Below, one piece after another: positions 39,589 through 48,414 of a stretch of DNA of 64,000 bases. Below the pieces are notes generated by a model. It worked only from the letters and a program-made list of their open reading frames with translations, ran no database searches and was not told the DNA's origin. A program made the position numbers and the translations under genes. This DNA comes from Sodalis sp. dw_96 (GTDB lineage Bacteria > Pseudomonadota > Gammaproteobacteria > Enterobacterales > Enterobacteriaceae), in contig NZ_JAAVUT010000006.1 in the NCBI RefSeq assembly GCF_018449575.1, positions 212,552-276,551 on the forward strand. Reading direction: 5' to 3'. How positions within the stretch are numbered: position 1 is the stretch's first letter; each line of letters starts with the position of its first letter.

Positions 39589-39716
39589 TAAACCGGTCAG
39601 ATTTCACCGAGAATGGATACCCTGCTTAAACGGTATTGATTTCGTCGAGAGTTGGCTTCCTGTTTAAATGGTACCGATTTGGCAAAGCGCTGAGGTTTTG
39701 CTTAAACGGTACCGAT
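39589..39716. repeat. 38-bp degenerate tandem repeat after ugpQ
   Basis: Units start at TAAAC/TAAAT at 39589, 39627, 39665 and 39703 (exact 38-base steps), with the pattern TAAACGGTA..GATTT followed by GAG and ending in TGCT or TGTT; the fourth is partial. It fills the gap between ugpQ and the convergent yhhA-like gene. No terminator-like hairpin with T-run was noted. Confidence 0.75.
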
Positions 39717-39723
39717 CCTGCCG

Positions 39724-40017
39724 CTACGGATTTTGCTGCGGTTGGTTACCGGGAGCATTCTGCTGTACCCGCTGCCGATCGGTGTTTAACTGAGATTGCA
39801 GCTGGCTTCGTTGCTGGTCGCGTTGCATCTGCTGCTGAAGCTGTAAACGGGTTTGCTGCTGTTGGGCGCTTATTTGCATTTGCTGCTGCAACTGTTGCTG
39901 AGCCAGCGGCGGCGTGGGGGGCTGGTAAGGCCGCCCTGCTACCAGGGGCTTTTGCGCCGCCGATACCGCGCATGCCGCCAACACCACCGGCAACCCCAGC
40001 CATAGTATTAATCTCAT
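39724..40017 (-). CDS. YhhA-like DUF2756 protein, Gln-rich exported
   Basis: 97 residues from the ATG at 40017 (GAGGTGTAT upstream). The N-terminus MRLILWLGLPVVLAACAVSA is a signal peptide, and VLAAC could be a lipobox. The rest is strikingly rich in Gln (QQQLQQQMQ and similar). E. coli yhhA lies in the same place between ugpQ and ggt and encodes a 146-residue Gln-rich exported protein (DUF2756); this one is shorter, lacking the C-terminal third. Function unknown. Confidence 0.7.
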   Translation of the reverse strand: MRLILWLGLPVVLAACAVSAAQKPLVAGRPYQPPTPPLAQQQLQQQMQISAQQQQTRLQLQQQMQRDQQRSQLQSQLNTDRQRVQQNAPGNQPQQNP

Positions 40018-40172
40018 ATACACCTCTTTGGTAACATCCTAAGCTAATTTTACGCTCAAACCGGGGGAAACGCAGGGTAAGACTGTGCTTATTGCTAGTC
40101 ATGCCGCAGGATAAAAACACCCGACGGTGCTAAGTTAATTAATAATTCATTAGTTAACCATTTGGGTGAAGA

Positions 40173-41921
40173 ATGTTTCTTTCCATTGGCCCGCGTTGCC
40201 GGGCCGGCTTACTGCTGGCGGCGGCGCTGCTTTTTCCGACGCTGCTGTTCCCGGCCGCCGCCGCACCCCTTACTTACGGGGTTGAGAGCGATATACATCA
40301 TCCGGTTACCGCCCGGCACGGCATGGTCTCCACCGTGGACGAGACGGCGACCCGTGTGGGGCTGGATGTTTTGCGCGCCGGCGGCAATGCGGTGGACGCG
40401 GCGGTGGCGGTGGGTTATGCCCTGGCGGTAACCCATCCCCAGGCGGGTAATCTGGGGGGCGGCGGTTTCATGTTGATCCGCACTGCCGCGGGCAAGACGG
40501 TGGCGGTGGATTTTCGTGAAATGGCGCCGGCACGCGCCACCCGTAATATGTTTATCGGGGCGGACGGCAAGGCCGACAGCCGGCTATCCTTGTTAAGTCC
40601 CCTGTCTTCCGGCACCCCCGGCACGGTGGCGGGATTATCCCTGGCGCTGGATCGATACGGCTCCTGGCCGTTGCAACGGGTGATGCAACCGGCCATCGCC
40701 CTGGCGAAGGACGGATTTATCGTTGACCAGGCCCTGGCGTCCGATCTGGCCGGTTACGGCAAAGAAGCGCTCATCAACCACCCAAACAGTAAAGCGGTGT
40801 TTTTTAAAGCCGACGGGCAGCCCTACGCCCAGGGGGAAAAACTGGTGCAGCCGCAATTGGCCCACAGCCTGGAGTCCATCGCGGCCCAGGGACCACGGGC
40901 TTTTTATCAGGGTGCTATCGCCGATGAAATCGCCGGCGAGATGCAGCGGCAGGGGGGGCTGATAAGCCTGGCGGATCTGGCGGCGTACCGTGCGGTGGAA
41001 CGCCAACCGGTATCCGGCACCTATCGCGGTTACCGGGTCTACTCCATGCCGCCGCCGTCCTCCGGTGGAATCCACATCATCGAGATCCTGAATATCCTGG
41101 AGAATTTTGACCTGGCGAAAATGGGCGCAGGCAGCGCCGATGCCATCCAGGTGATGTCGGAAGCGATGAAATTCGCTTATGCCGATCGCTCGGAATATCT
41201 CGGCGACCCTGATTTCATCAAGGTGCCGCTCACCGCCCTCACCAGCAAAGCCTATGCCAAAACCCTGGCGCAGCGTATCGACCTGGCTCACGCCATACCC
41301 TCTTCTCAGATCAAGCCCGGCCAGATTCAGCCTTACGAGAGCAATCAAACCACCCATTATTCCATTGTCGATGGGCTGGGGAACGCGGTGGCGGTGACCT
41401 ACACCCTGAACACCTTCTTCGGCAGCGGAATCATGGCGGGCAACAGCGGCATCCTGCTGAATAACGAAATGGATGATTTTTCAGCCCAGCCGGGCGTACC
41501 GAACATGTACGGACTGGTGGGGGGCGATGCCAACGCGGTGCAGGCCGGCAAGCGACCGCTGTCATCCATGTCGCCCACCATCGTGGAAAAAGACGATAAA
41601 GTCTGGCTGGTCACCGGCAGCCCGGGCGGCAGCCGGATCATCACCACCGTCCTGCAAATCCTGGTGGATACCATCGATTTCAAACAGAATATCGCCGACG
41701 CCACCAATGCGCCGCGTTTCCATCAGCAGTGGACGCCGGATGAGCTGCGGGTGGAAAAGGGCTTCAGTCCCGATACGCTGAAGCTATTGTCTGAAAAAGG
41801 CCAGCATGTGTCGGTTCAACCGGTCATGGGCAGCACGCAAAGCATTATGGTCATGCCCGACGGCACGCTCAGCGGCGCGTCCGACCCGCGAACCCAGGAT
41901 GATCTGACCGCCGGTTATTAG
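40173..41921 (+). CDS. ggt: Ggt, gamma-glutamyltranspeptidase
   Basis: 582 residues (E. coli 580) with a signal peptide (RAGLLLAAALLFPTLLFPAA). It is a self-cleaving periplasmic enzyme: cleavage should occur before Thr393 in NQTTHYSIVDGLGNAV, which becomes the nucleophile of the small subunit. Other key parts are the gamma-glutamyl-binding Arg in VDFREMAPARA, and PLSSMSPTIVEKD and GSPGGSRIITTVLQ of the oxyanion region. It hydrolyses or transfers the gamma-glutamyl group of glutathione and similar peptides. It follows the yhhA-like gene as in E. coli, and marks the end of that syntenic block. Confidence 0.95.
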   Translation: MFLSIGPRCRAGLLLAAALLFPTLLFPAAAAPLTYGVESDIHHPVTARHGMVSTVDETATRVGLDVLRAGGNAVDAAVAVGYALAVTHPQAGNLGGGGFMLIRTAAGKTVAVDFREMAPARATRNMFIGADGKADSRLSLLSPLSSGTPGTVAGLSLALDRYGSWPLQRVMQPAIALAKDGFIVDQALASDLAGYGKEALINHPNSKAVFFKADGQPYAQGEKLVQPQLAHSLESIAAQGPRAFYQGAIADEIAGEMQRQGGLISLADLAAYRAVERQPVSGTYRGYRVYSMPPPSSGGIHIIEILNILENFDLAKMGAGSADAIQVMSEAMKFAYADRSEYLGDPDFIKVPLTALTSKAYAKTLAQRIDLAHAIPSSQIKPGQIQPYESNQTTHYSIVDGLGNAVAVTYTLNTFFGSGIMAGNSGILLNNEMDDFSAQPGVPNMYGLVGGDANAVQAGKRPLSSMSPTIVEKDDKVWLVTGSPGGSRIITTVLQILVDTIDFKQNIADATNAPRFHQQWTPDELRVEKGFSPDTLKLLSEKGQHVSVQPVMGSTQSIMVMPDGTLSGASDPRTQDDLTAGY

Positions 41922-41923
41922 GG

Positions 41924-42076
41924 CTGGCCATTTCGCCGCCGCCGCCGCATTGGCCCAGCTTTATCGTCGGCGCCTCGGTGATTATGGCCTCGCTATGGGT
42001 ACACCGGCGCTGGATCGTTGCGCGTCCCGCACATAAGGCAGATGCGCGCACGCATGCTGACGGGCTGAACGAATAA
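41924..42076 (+). pseudogene. Possible C-terminal remnant of yigM (EamA-type transporter)
   Basis: Right after the ggt stop an open frame without start reads [21 protein letters not shown] then [17 protein letters not shown] and stops at 42076, overlapping the end of metR on the other strand. It has one membrane-like segment and a basic tail, as expected for the last helix of a DMT/EamA carrier. In E. coli yigM (biotin carrier) ends convergently next to metR, so position and appearance fit a truncated yigM. The evidence is short and could be chance. Confidence 0.35.
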
Positions 42077-42917
42077 ACGCCTCTATAGCCGGCTGACGCT
42101 GCTCTCCGTCACGGGCCGCCGCGTACAGCCGGCTCCACAAACCGTTGCCCAATGTTTTGGTGACAATCAGTCCCTGGTGTTCAAAACTCTCCACTACCCA
42201 GTGCGGCAGCGCGGCGATACCCATGCGCGCCGACACCATCTGAATCAGCAGCAAAGTATTGTCCACGCTTTTCAGCACCGGGCTGACGCCGGCCGGCTGC
42301 AGAAATTGCCGCCAGATATCCATCCGCTGGCGCTGTACCGGATAAATCATCAAAACTTCTTCACTTAAATCCTCGGGGGTGATGTGCTCTTTTTGCGCCA
42401 GGGGATGATCCGGGGCCAACACCAGCCGCACCTCAAAATCAAACATCGGCACATAAAACAATCCGCTGCGCGGCAGGATATCCGAGGTCAGCACCAGATC
42501 GAGTTCGCCCTGTTGCAGAGCAGGCTGCGGGTCGAAGGTGACGCCGGAACGGAAGTCCACCAGCACCTCGGGCCACTGCTCGCGAAACTCGGTCAACGCC
42601 GGGGTCAGCCATTGGATACAGCTGTGACATTCGATAGCCAGACGCAGCGTTGTTTGATGGGGCTCCAGGCAATTTTGCAGCGCCTGCTGCACCTGGGGCA
42701 GGATTTGCTCGGCCAGTTGCAACAGAATCTCTCCCTGAGGCGTGAAACGCAACGGCTGGCTTTTGCGGACAAACAGCTTGAAACCCAGCCGTAGTTCAAG
42801 ATCGCTGAATTGATGGGATAGCGCGGACTGGGTCTGATGAAGCTGGGCCGATGCGGCCGCCAGCGAACCGCTGTTACGCAGGGCTTGCAGCGTCCGCAGA
42901 TGTTTAAGTTCGATCAT
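41982..42917 (-). CDS. metR: MetR, LysR-type activator of methionine genes
   Basis: 311 residues (E. coli 317). [20 protein letters not shown] and [20 protein letters not shown] form the winged helix, and the effector part contains [20 protein letters not shown] as in E. coli MetR. It activates metE and other genes with homocysteine as co-activator. It is divergent from metE across 102 bases that contain a MetR-like and a MetJ-like site. The C-terminus is slightly shorter than in E. coli and overlaps the possible yigM remnant. Confidence 0.93.
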   Translation of the reverse strand: MIELKHLRTLQALRNSGSLAAASAQLHQTQSALSHQFSDLELRLGFKLFVRKSQPLRFTPQGEILLQLAEQILPQVQQALQNCLEPHQTTLRLAIECHSCIQWLTPALTEFREQWPEVLVDFRSGVTFDPQPALQQGELDLVLTSDILPRSGLFYVPMFDFEVRLVLAPDHPLAQKEHITPEDLSEEVLMIYPVQRQRMDIWRQFLQPAGVSPVLKSVDNTLLLIQMVSARMGIAALPHWVVESFEHQGLIVTKTLGNGLWSRLYAAARDGEQRQPAIEAFIRSARQHACAHLPYVRDAQRSSAGVPIARP

Positions 42918-42929
42918 GAGGGTGTTTCA
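42917..42929. promoter_or_regulatory. MetR-box-like site
   Basis: TGAG-GGTGT-TTCA agrees with the MetR consensus TGAA-N5-TTCA with one mismatch and lies at the metR start codon in the metR/metE interval. A second dyad TTCAC/GTGAA overlaps it. Confidence 0.45.
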
Positions 42930-42988
42930 CCTGGAAGTGAATAATTTGCGCTTGTGGTTAATACAGTACATGGTGATTATGGATGTGT

Positions 42989-43004
42989 AAACATCTGGAC
43001 GTCT
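42989..43004. promoter_or_regulatory. Two tandem met boxes (MetJ operator)
   Basis: AAACATCT and GGACGTCT are adjacent 8-mers matching the MetJ consensus AGACGTCT at most positions. They lie 16 bases before metE, where MetJ with S-adenosylmethionine should repress. Confidence 0.6.
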
Positions 43005-43019
43005 AAATGGGAGAAGGCA

Positions 43020-45296
43020 ATGACAATACTAAGCCACACACTGGGTTTTCCGCGCGTCGGTTTGCACCGTGAGTTGAAAAAAGCGCAGGAGAGTTACTGG
43101 GCAGGTAAATCCTCGCAACAAGGGCTATTGGCGGTGGGCCGCGAGTTGCGGTCACGTCACTGGCAACAGCAAAAAGATGCCGGGATTGATCTCCTGCCGG
43201 TGGGTGATTTCGCTTGGTACGATCATGTGCTCACCACCAGCCTCATGGTGGATAACATCCCGGCGCGGCATAGACATGGCGCCGGTCCGGCCGATCTGGA
43301 CACCCTGTTTCGCATAGGCCGCGGCCGCGCGCCGGATGGTGAGCCCGCCGCCGCCGCTGAAATGACCAAATGGTTCAACACTAATTACCACTACATGGTC
43401 CCGGAATTTACCCGTGGACAATCTTTCCGCCTGGGCTGGACTCAGTTGCTGGATGAAGTGGATGAAGCCCTGGCGTTGGGCCACCGGGTTAAACCGGTTA
43501 TCCTCGGGCCGGTGACCTATCTGTGGCTGGGCAAGACCAAGGGGGAGCCCTTCGACCGCCTGTCGCTGCTGGCGGAACTGCTGCCGGTGTATCGGCAAAT
43601 ACTCGGCGAGTTGGCGCGGCGCGGCATTGAATGGGTGCAAATCGACGAACCCGCCCTGGTGCTGGAGCTGCCCGCCGATTGGCAACAGGCCTATGAAACC
43701 GCCTACCGTGAATTGGCGGGACCGGTTAAATTACTGCTGACCACCTATTTTGACAGTATCGGACACCATCTGGATCTTATCCGATCGTTGCCGGTCCAGG
43801 GTTTGCATGTGGATCTGGTGGCGGGGCAGGACTCCCCCGACGAGTTGCACCGGCGCCTGCCCGCCCAATGGGTATTGTCCCTGGGGGTGATTAACGGTCG
43901 CAACGTCTGGCGCGCCGATCTCGGCGTCTGGTTTGATCGTTTGCGCCCGTTAGCGGGGGAACGGCCGATTTGGGTGGCCACATCCTGCTCGTTATTACAT
44001 AGCCCCATCGATTTATCGGTAGAAACGCGCCTGGACGAGGAAGTTAAAAGCTGGTTTGCATTTGCCTTGCAAAAATGCGGCGAACTGGGATTGCTGCGAG
44101 CCGCGCTCAACCAGCCCGATGAGGCGCATGTGTCTTTGTTGGAGGAATACAGCAAGCCGATCCGCGCCCGCCGCCACTCGGCCCGGGTGAACAATGCCCA
44201 GGTGCAGGGGCGTCTGACGCGCATCACCCCGCAAGACAGCCGGCGCGGGCAATCGTATGAACAGCGTGCCGAGCTGCAGCGGCAGCGTTTTAATCTGCCG
44301 GCCTGGCCCACCACAACCATCGGTTCCTTCCCGCAAACCACTGAAATACGTGGCCTGCGGCTGGATTTCAAGCAGGGCCGCCTGGACAACACCCGCTACC
44401 GTGCCGGTATCGGCGAACATATCCGCCAGGCGGTGGCCGAGCAGGAACGGCTGGGCCTGGATGTGCTGGTGCATGGGGAGGCCGAGCGCAACGATATGGT
44501 GGAATATTTCGGCGAGCACCTGGACGGGTTTGTCTTTACCCAGAACGGCTGGGTGCAAAGCTACGGATCCCGGTGCGTGAAACCCCCGGTTATCATCGGC
44601 GATATCAGCCGTCCGGCGCCAATCACCGTCGAGTGGGCAAAATATGCCCAATCCTTAACGGATAAACCCATGAAAGGCATGCTCACCGGGCCGGTCACGA
44701 TTTTATGCTGGTCTTTCCCCCGCGAGGACGTCAGCCGCAAAACCATCGCCCGGCAAATCGCCCTGGCGCTGAGGGATGAAGTGGCGGATCTGGAACAGGC
44801 GGGCATCGGCATCATTCAGATAGACGAGCCTGCGCTGCGGGAAGGTTTGCCGCTGCGCCGATCCGAATGGCGGGAATATCTCCAATGGGCGGTGGAGGCC
44901 TTCAGGCTGAACGCCGCGGTGGCGCGGGACGATACCCAGATCCATACCCATATGTGTTATTGCGAGTTTAACGACATTATGGATTCCATCGCGGCCCTGG
45001 ACGCCGATGTCATCACCATAGAGACATCGCGCTCGGATATGGAATTGCTGGAAACCTTCAAGGAATTTGACTATCCCAATGAAATCGGGCCGGGTGTCTA
45101 TGATATCCATTCCCCCAACGTGCCAAGCGAAGAGTGGATCGTGGCGTTATTGCGCAAGGCGGCGGAGCGTATTCCCGCCGAACGGCTATGGGTTAATCCC
45201 GATTGCGGGCTGAAAACCCGAGCCTGGCCGGAAACGCGACAGTCTCTGGAGAATATGGTAAGCGCCGCGAAGCGACTGCGGGCAGAAAACGTTTGA
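43020..45296 (+). CDS. metE: MetE, cobalamin-independent methionine synthase
   Basis: 758 residues (E. coli 753) from the ATG at 43020, after GGGAGAAGGCA. The N-terminal start [20 protein letters not shown] is conserved. Zinc ligands are visible: His644 and Cys646 (THMCYC), Glu668 ([10 protein letters not shown]) and Cys729 (NPDCGLKTR). It methylates homocysteine using 5-methyltetrahydropteroyl-triglutamate. It is regulated by MetJ and MetR judging from the sites upstream. dlhH follows convergently; a GCGGCGACGG / CCGTTGCCGC hairpin near 45313-45340 lies at the shared 3' ends. Confidence 0.96.
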   Translation: MTILSHTLGFPRVGLHRELKKAQESYWAGKSSQQGLLAVGRELRSRHWQQQKDAGIDLLPVGDFAWYDHVLTTSLMVDNIPARHRHGAGPADLDTLFRIGRGRAPDGEPAAAAEMTKWFNTNYHYMVPEFTRGQSFRLGWTQLLDEVDEALALGHRVKPVILGPVTYLWLGKTKGEPFDRLSLLAELLPVYRQILGELARRGIEWVQIDEPALVLELPADWQQAYETAYRELAGPVKLLLTTYFDSIGHHLDLIRSLPVQGLHVDLVAGQDSPDELHRRLPAQWVLSLGVINGRNVWRADLGVWFDRLRPLAGERPIWVATSCSLLHSPIDLSVETRLDEEVKSWFAFALQKCGELGLLRAALNQPDEAHVSLLEEYSKPIRARRHSARVNNAQVQGRLTRITPQDSRRGQSYEQRAELQRQRFNLPAWPTTTIGSFPQTTEIRGLRLDFKQGRLDNTRYRAGIGEHIRQAVAEQERLGLDVLVHGEAERNDMVEYFGEHLDGFVFTQNGWVQSYGSRCVKPPVIIGDISRPAPITVEWAKYAQSLTDKPMKGMLTGPVTILCWSFPREDVSRKTIARQIALALRDEVADLEQAGIGIIQIDEPALREGLPLRRSEWREYLQWAVEAFRLNAAVARDDTQIHTHMCYCEFNDIMDSIAALDADVITIETSRSDMELLETFKEFDYPNEIGPGVYDIHSPNVPSEEWIVALLRKAAERIPAERLWVNPDCGLKTRAWPETRQSLENMVSAAKRLRAENV

Positions 45297-45322
45297 TTCA
45301 GTGATAAACGGGCGGCGACGGG

Positions 45323-46162
45323 TTATTTGCCGTTGCCGCTCATTCCATGCTGCGAAAACCATTGCAACATGCGCTGCCAGCCGTCTTTCGCCGAGGCGGC
45401 ATGATAATTGGCACGGTAATCGGCATTAAAAGCATGACCGGCCTCGGGATAAACCCGGATATCCGCCTCGGCGTTGGCCGCATTCAGAGCCTGACGCATG
45501 GCGTCGATATGCTCCGGAAGGATACTGGTATCCTGCCCACCGTATAAACCCAGCACCGGCGCCACCAATTCTTTGGCGATATCCACAGGATGCCGTGGCG
45601 TCATCAGGGTTTTATCCCCCACCAACTTGCCATACCACGCCGCAGCCGCTTTTAACTGGGGATTATGGGCAGCGTATAACCAGGCGATGCGACCGCCCCA
45701 GCAAAATCCGGTTACCGCCAAATGCTGCCCGTCGCCGCCATGGGTGGCCGCCCAATGAGCGGTATGATCCAAATCCGCCATTACCTGTGAATCCGGCACT
45801 TTTCCCACCAGTTCCTTAAACAACTCTCCGATGTCGTCATAGGCTGACGCATCCCCTTGACGGAAATAGAGTTCGGGCGCAATCGCCAGATAGCCCTGTT
45901 TTGCCAGCCGGCGGCATAAATCGCGGATATGTTCGTGAACGCCAAAAATTTCCTGGATAACGACAACGATGGGCAACGGACGGCTTTCACCGGCGGGTTT
46001 TGCCATGTAAGCGGGCATCCGTTCGTTTTGTGAAGGGATGGTGAGCTGGCCCGCCTCCAGGCCGGCATCGTCGGTATAAATGGTCGTGGATGCAACACTG
46101 CCTGCTGCCGGGGCAAAGGCGGCCGGTTTCTTGTTCAGCTCGAGGGTATCGTCGATGTTCAT
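45323..46162 (-). CDS. dlhH: DlhH (YsgA), dienelactone hydrolase family protein
   Basis: 279 residues from the ATG at 46162 (AAGG seven bases upstream); E. coli YsgA has 271. The triad is seen as Cys in VTGFCWGGRIAW, Asp in GLYGGQDTSI and His in EAGHAFNADYR. VVVIQEIFGVHEHIRDLCRR is typical of the family. A cytosolic alpha/beta hydrolase; the physiological substrate in enterobacteria is unknown. Convergent with metE, as in E. coli. Confidence 0.92.
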   Translation of the reverse strand: MNIDDTLELNKKPAAFAPAAGSVASTTIYTDDAGLEAGQLTIPSQNERMPAYMAKPAGESRPLPIVVVIQEIFGVHEHIRDLCRRLAKQGYLAIAPELYFRQGDASAYDDIGELFKELVGKVPDSQVMADLDHTAHWAATHGGDGQHLAVTGFCWGGRIAWLYAAHNPQLKAAAAWYGKLVGDKTLMTPRHPVDIAKELVAPVLGLYGGQDTSILPEHIDAMRQALNAANAEADIRVYPEAGHAFNADYRANYHAASAKDGWQRMLQWFSQHGMSGNGK

Positions 46163-46839
46163 ATCGCTGCCTTGTTTAGTTTTTAACATTAGGTTGATTA
46201 TAGCTAAAGTTAATGCCTTGTGAATCATTTTAACAAAGCATTCATATACATCAGTTACTCCAAAATAATCATTATTTTTAATAATATAAGTTTATAAAAT
46301 TTCAGGTCATTCAGGCTTATTTATATAATAGAAAGTCTATTTCGAAAACATGGCCTCTAAATTAATGTGTTAAGAATAATTCTATGAAGAACAAGCCTTT
46401 TAAGCGGCTTAATTACCTATTCATGAATCATTCATAAATGCCGAGCGGTAGTAGAGGAGTTTCATTTATATGTCGGCTGACAAATAACGGCCGGTTGATT
46501 TGTTTAATCTTCGTCACACTTTGGAAAATAGTATTACGGGCGCGATCGTTTTTTGCAATTTATCCACTGCGAAGCGCTATAGGTTTAATTTTTATTATCG
46601 ATTCCTCTTGTTTGGAATAGCGTGTGACATTGAATTTTTAAGGATCCCAGCAGGGAAATAAATGCATCATTCATTAATTCATGCAAGATAATATCATTAT
46701 AAAAAGATCCATCAATAATTATAACATCGGAAAATTGTTATTTCTTTATTAAACACAATTTGAACTATTTCATAATGAAATTAATAGCTATGTTAAAAGA
46801 GCAATACTTTTTAAAATTTCTGTTTTGGGAGTAACCACC
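46163..46839. other. AT-rich intergenic region between dlhH and the orphan gene
   Basis: About 680 bases, strongly AT-rich from 46230 on, with no gene that I can support. One 60-residue open frame (46438-46620) lacks a ribosome site. It should contain the dlhH promoter and the promoter of the orphan gene at 46840. The drop in GC against both flanks suggests acquired DNA. Confidence 0.45.
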
Positions 46840-47361
46840 ATGACTATACCAGTAACTTATTCCGTGACCGCCACTCAACCTGTTGTTGGTAATGACGTGT
46901 CAAACGTTGACACCGGCAAGCTGGCTACCATGCTCGGTTCGGTCAAAAATAGCCCTGAGAATATCTCGACATCTGCATCATTGACGTCGTCCATATCCGC
47001 CTCGGCCGGGAAACTATTCGCTGCCCTCGGGTTTGACAAGCTAGTCCAGGGATTGACATGGGTGGGCAATAGGGCGGGGAACATGGCGCAAATCACTCAA
47101 TTTACCGCCGAAGCCGCGCAGAGGTTACATGACGGAGCCAAAATCGTAAAATATGGCATGGAACATGGCATTAAAGGGTTGCTGTATGAAGTGCTGGTGT
47201 TGTTGAAAGACCAGGCGCCGCCCATTCTTGAAAGCTGGATCGGTAAAGTCTATGAGGCCGGGGAAAACGTCACCTTGGGCGAAGTTATGAAGAGTTTAAT
47301 GGATTGTATCATTAACAACAAAGAAATCAGTGGGTTGTTTAAAGGAATAATTGCGGCCTGA
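46840..47361 (+). CDS. Orphan protein of 173 residues, Ser/Thr-rich N-terminus then helical
   Basis: ATG at 46840 with GGGAG eight bases upstream. The first 55 residues (MTIPVTYSVTATQPVVGNDV and on) are polar and rich in Ser, Thr, Asn and Val, with a run STSASLTSSISASAG; the rest looks amphipathic helical (TQFTAEAAQRLHDGAKIVKY, LLYEVLVLLKDQAPPILESW) and ends IISGLFKGIIAA-like. There is no classical signal peptide. A disordered Ser/Thr-rich start followed by helices is common in type III secretion substrates and translocators, but I recognise no family. It sits alone between dlhH and udp, which are neighbours in E. coli. Confidence 0.55.
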   Translation: MTIPVTYSVTATQPVVGNDVSNVDTGKLATMLGSVKNSPENISTSASLTSSISASAGKLFAALGFDKLVQGLTWVGNRAGNMAQITQFTAEAAQRLHDGAKIVKYGMEHGIKGLLYEVLVLLKDQAPPILESWIGKVYEAGENVTLGEVMKSLMDCIINNKEISGLFKGIIAA

Positions 47362-47464
47362 TTAAGATGTGAATGTGAGATGCCCCACGGACTTCGGCGG
47401 ATAAATATTAGTATTCTAACGATATTATGTTTGGGTTAACATGTTATTTTTAGAGGTATCTGCC

Positions 47465-48229
47465 ATGTCCTCATCTGATGTTTTTCATCTTGGTTTAACA
47501 CATTCCGATCTAAAGGGCGCCACCCTCGCCATCATCCCGGGGGATCCGCAACGGGTGGAAAAAATCGCCGCGCTGATGGAGAATCCGGCGCCCTTGGCTA
47601 CCCGCCGGGAGTTCACGACCTGGCGTGCTGAAATCGTCGGTAATCCGGTTATTATCTGCTCAACCGGCATCGGCGGCCCTTCTACTTCCATCGCGGTGGA
47701 AGAACTGTCGCAACTGGGCATTCGCACTTTTTTACGGGTCGGCACCACCGGCGCGATTCAATCTTATGTCCAGGTGGGCGACATATTGATCAGCACCGCA
47801 GCGGTGCGGCTGGACGGCGCCAGCCTGCATTTCGCCCCGGTGGAGTATCCGGCGGTAGCGGATTTTGAATGCACTTCCGCGCTGGTGGCGGCGGCGAAAC
47901 ATCACCGAACGAAATTTCATGTGGGAGTGACCGCCTCCTCCGATACCTTCTACCCGGGTCAAGAACGCTACGATACCTATTCCGGACGGGTGCTAAACCG
48001 TTTGAAAGGGTCGATGCAGGAGTGGCAGAATCTGGGTGTCATGAATTATGAAATGGAATCCGCCACGCTCCTGACCATGTGCGCCACCCAAGGCCTACGG
48101 GCAGGTATGGTGGCCGGCGTTATTGTTAACCGTACCCTGCAGGAAACCCCCGATGTCCGCACCATGCAACAGGCTGAAAGCGCCGCGGTAAGTATCGTCG
48201 TTGATGCCGCCCGACGTCTTCTTGTCTGA
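47465..48229 (+). CDS. udp: Udp, uridine phosphorylase
   Basis: 254 residues (E. coli 253) from the ATG at 47465, with AGAGG upstream. [20 protein letters not shown], the phosphate-site [23 protein letters not shown] [18 protein letters not shown], and [16 protein letters not shown] are diagnostic. It splits uridine to uracil and ribose-1-phosphate. In E. coli it is controlled by CytR and CRP; no such site was marked here. Confidence 0.95.
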   Translation: MSSSDVFHLGLTHSDLKGATLAIIPGDPQRVEKIAALMENPAPLATRREFTTWRAEIVGNPVIICSTGIGGPSTSIAVEELSQLGIRTFLRVGTTGAIQSYVQVGDILISTAAVRLDGASLHFAPVEYPAVADFECTSALVAAAKHHRTKFHVGVTASSDTFYPGQERYDTYSGRVLNRLKGSMQEWQNLGVMNYEMESATLLTMCATQGLRAGMVAGVIVNRTLQETPDVRTMQQAESAAVSIVVDAARRLLV

Positions 48230-48241
48230 TCCTGTTACGAA

Positions 48242-48263
48242 GACCGGTGTAATTAACCCGGTC
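48242..48263 (+). terminator. udp terminator
   Basis: GACCGG and CCGGTC arms around a ten-base loop followed by ATTTTAG, 13 bases after the udp stop. Confidence 0.6.
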
Positions 48264-48414
48264 ATTTTAGTCCGGTTTATCCGCTGATATACCCTTATCT
48301 TTCACGTGGCGGCAATGTTGCCGCCACTCGAAATCTACTGGGTAAAAAACGGGCTGGACATTTATACAGTTCCCACTTAACGTGACGGTTGGCATAGTTT
48401 ATGGCGGAGGTTAT

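Noticed and set aside
40635..41357. 240-residue minus frame inside ggt
   Set aside because: Antisense shadow of ggt, which has its catalytic Thr and signal peptide.
46438..46620. 60-residue plus frame in AT-rich DNA
   Set aside because: No ribosome site and no recognisable composition; likely chance.
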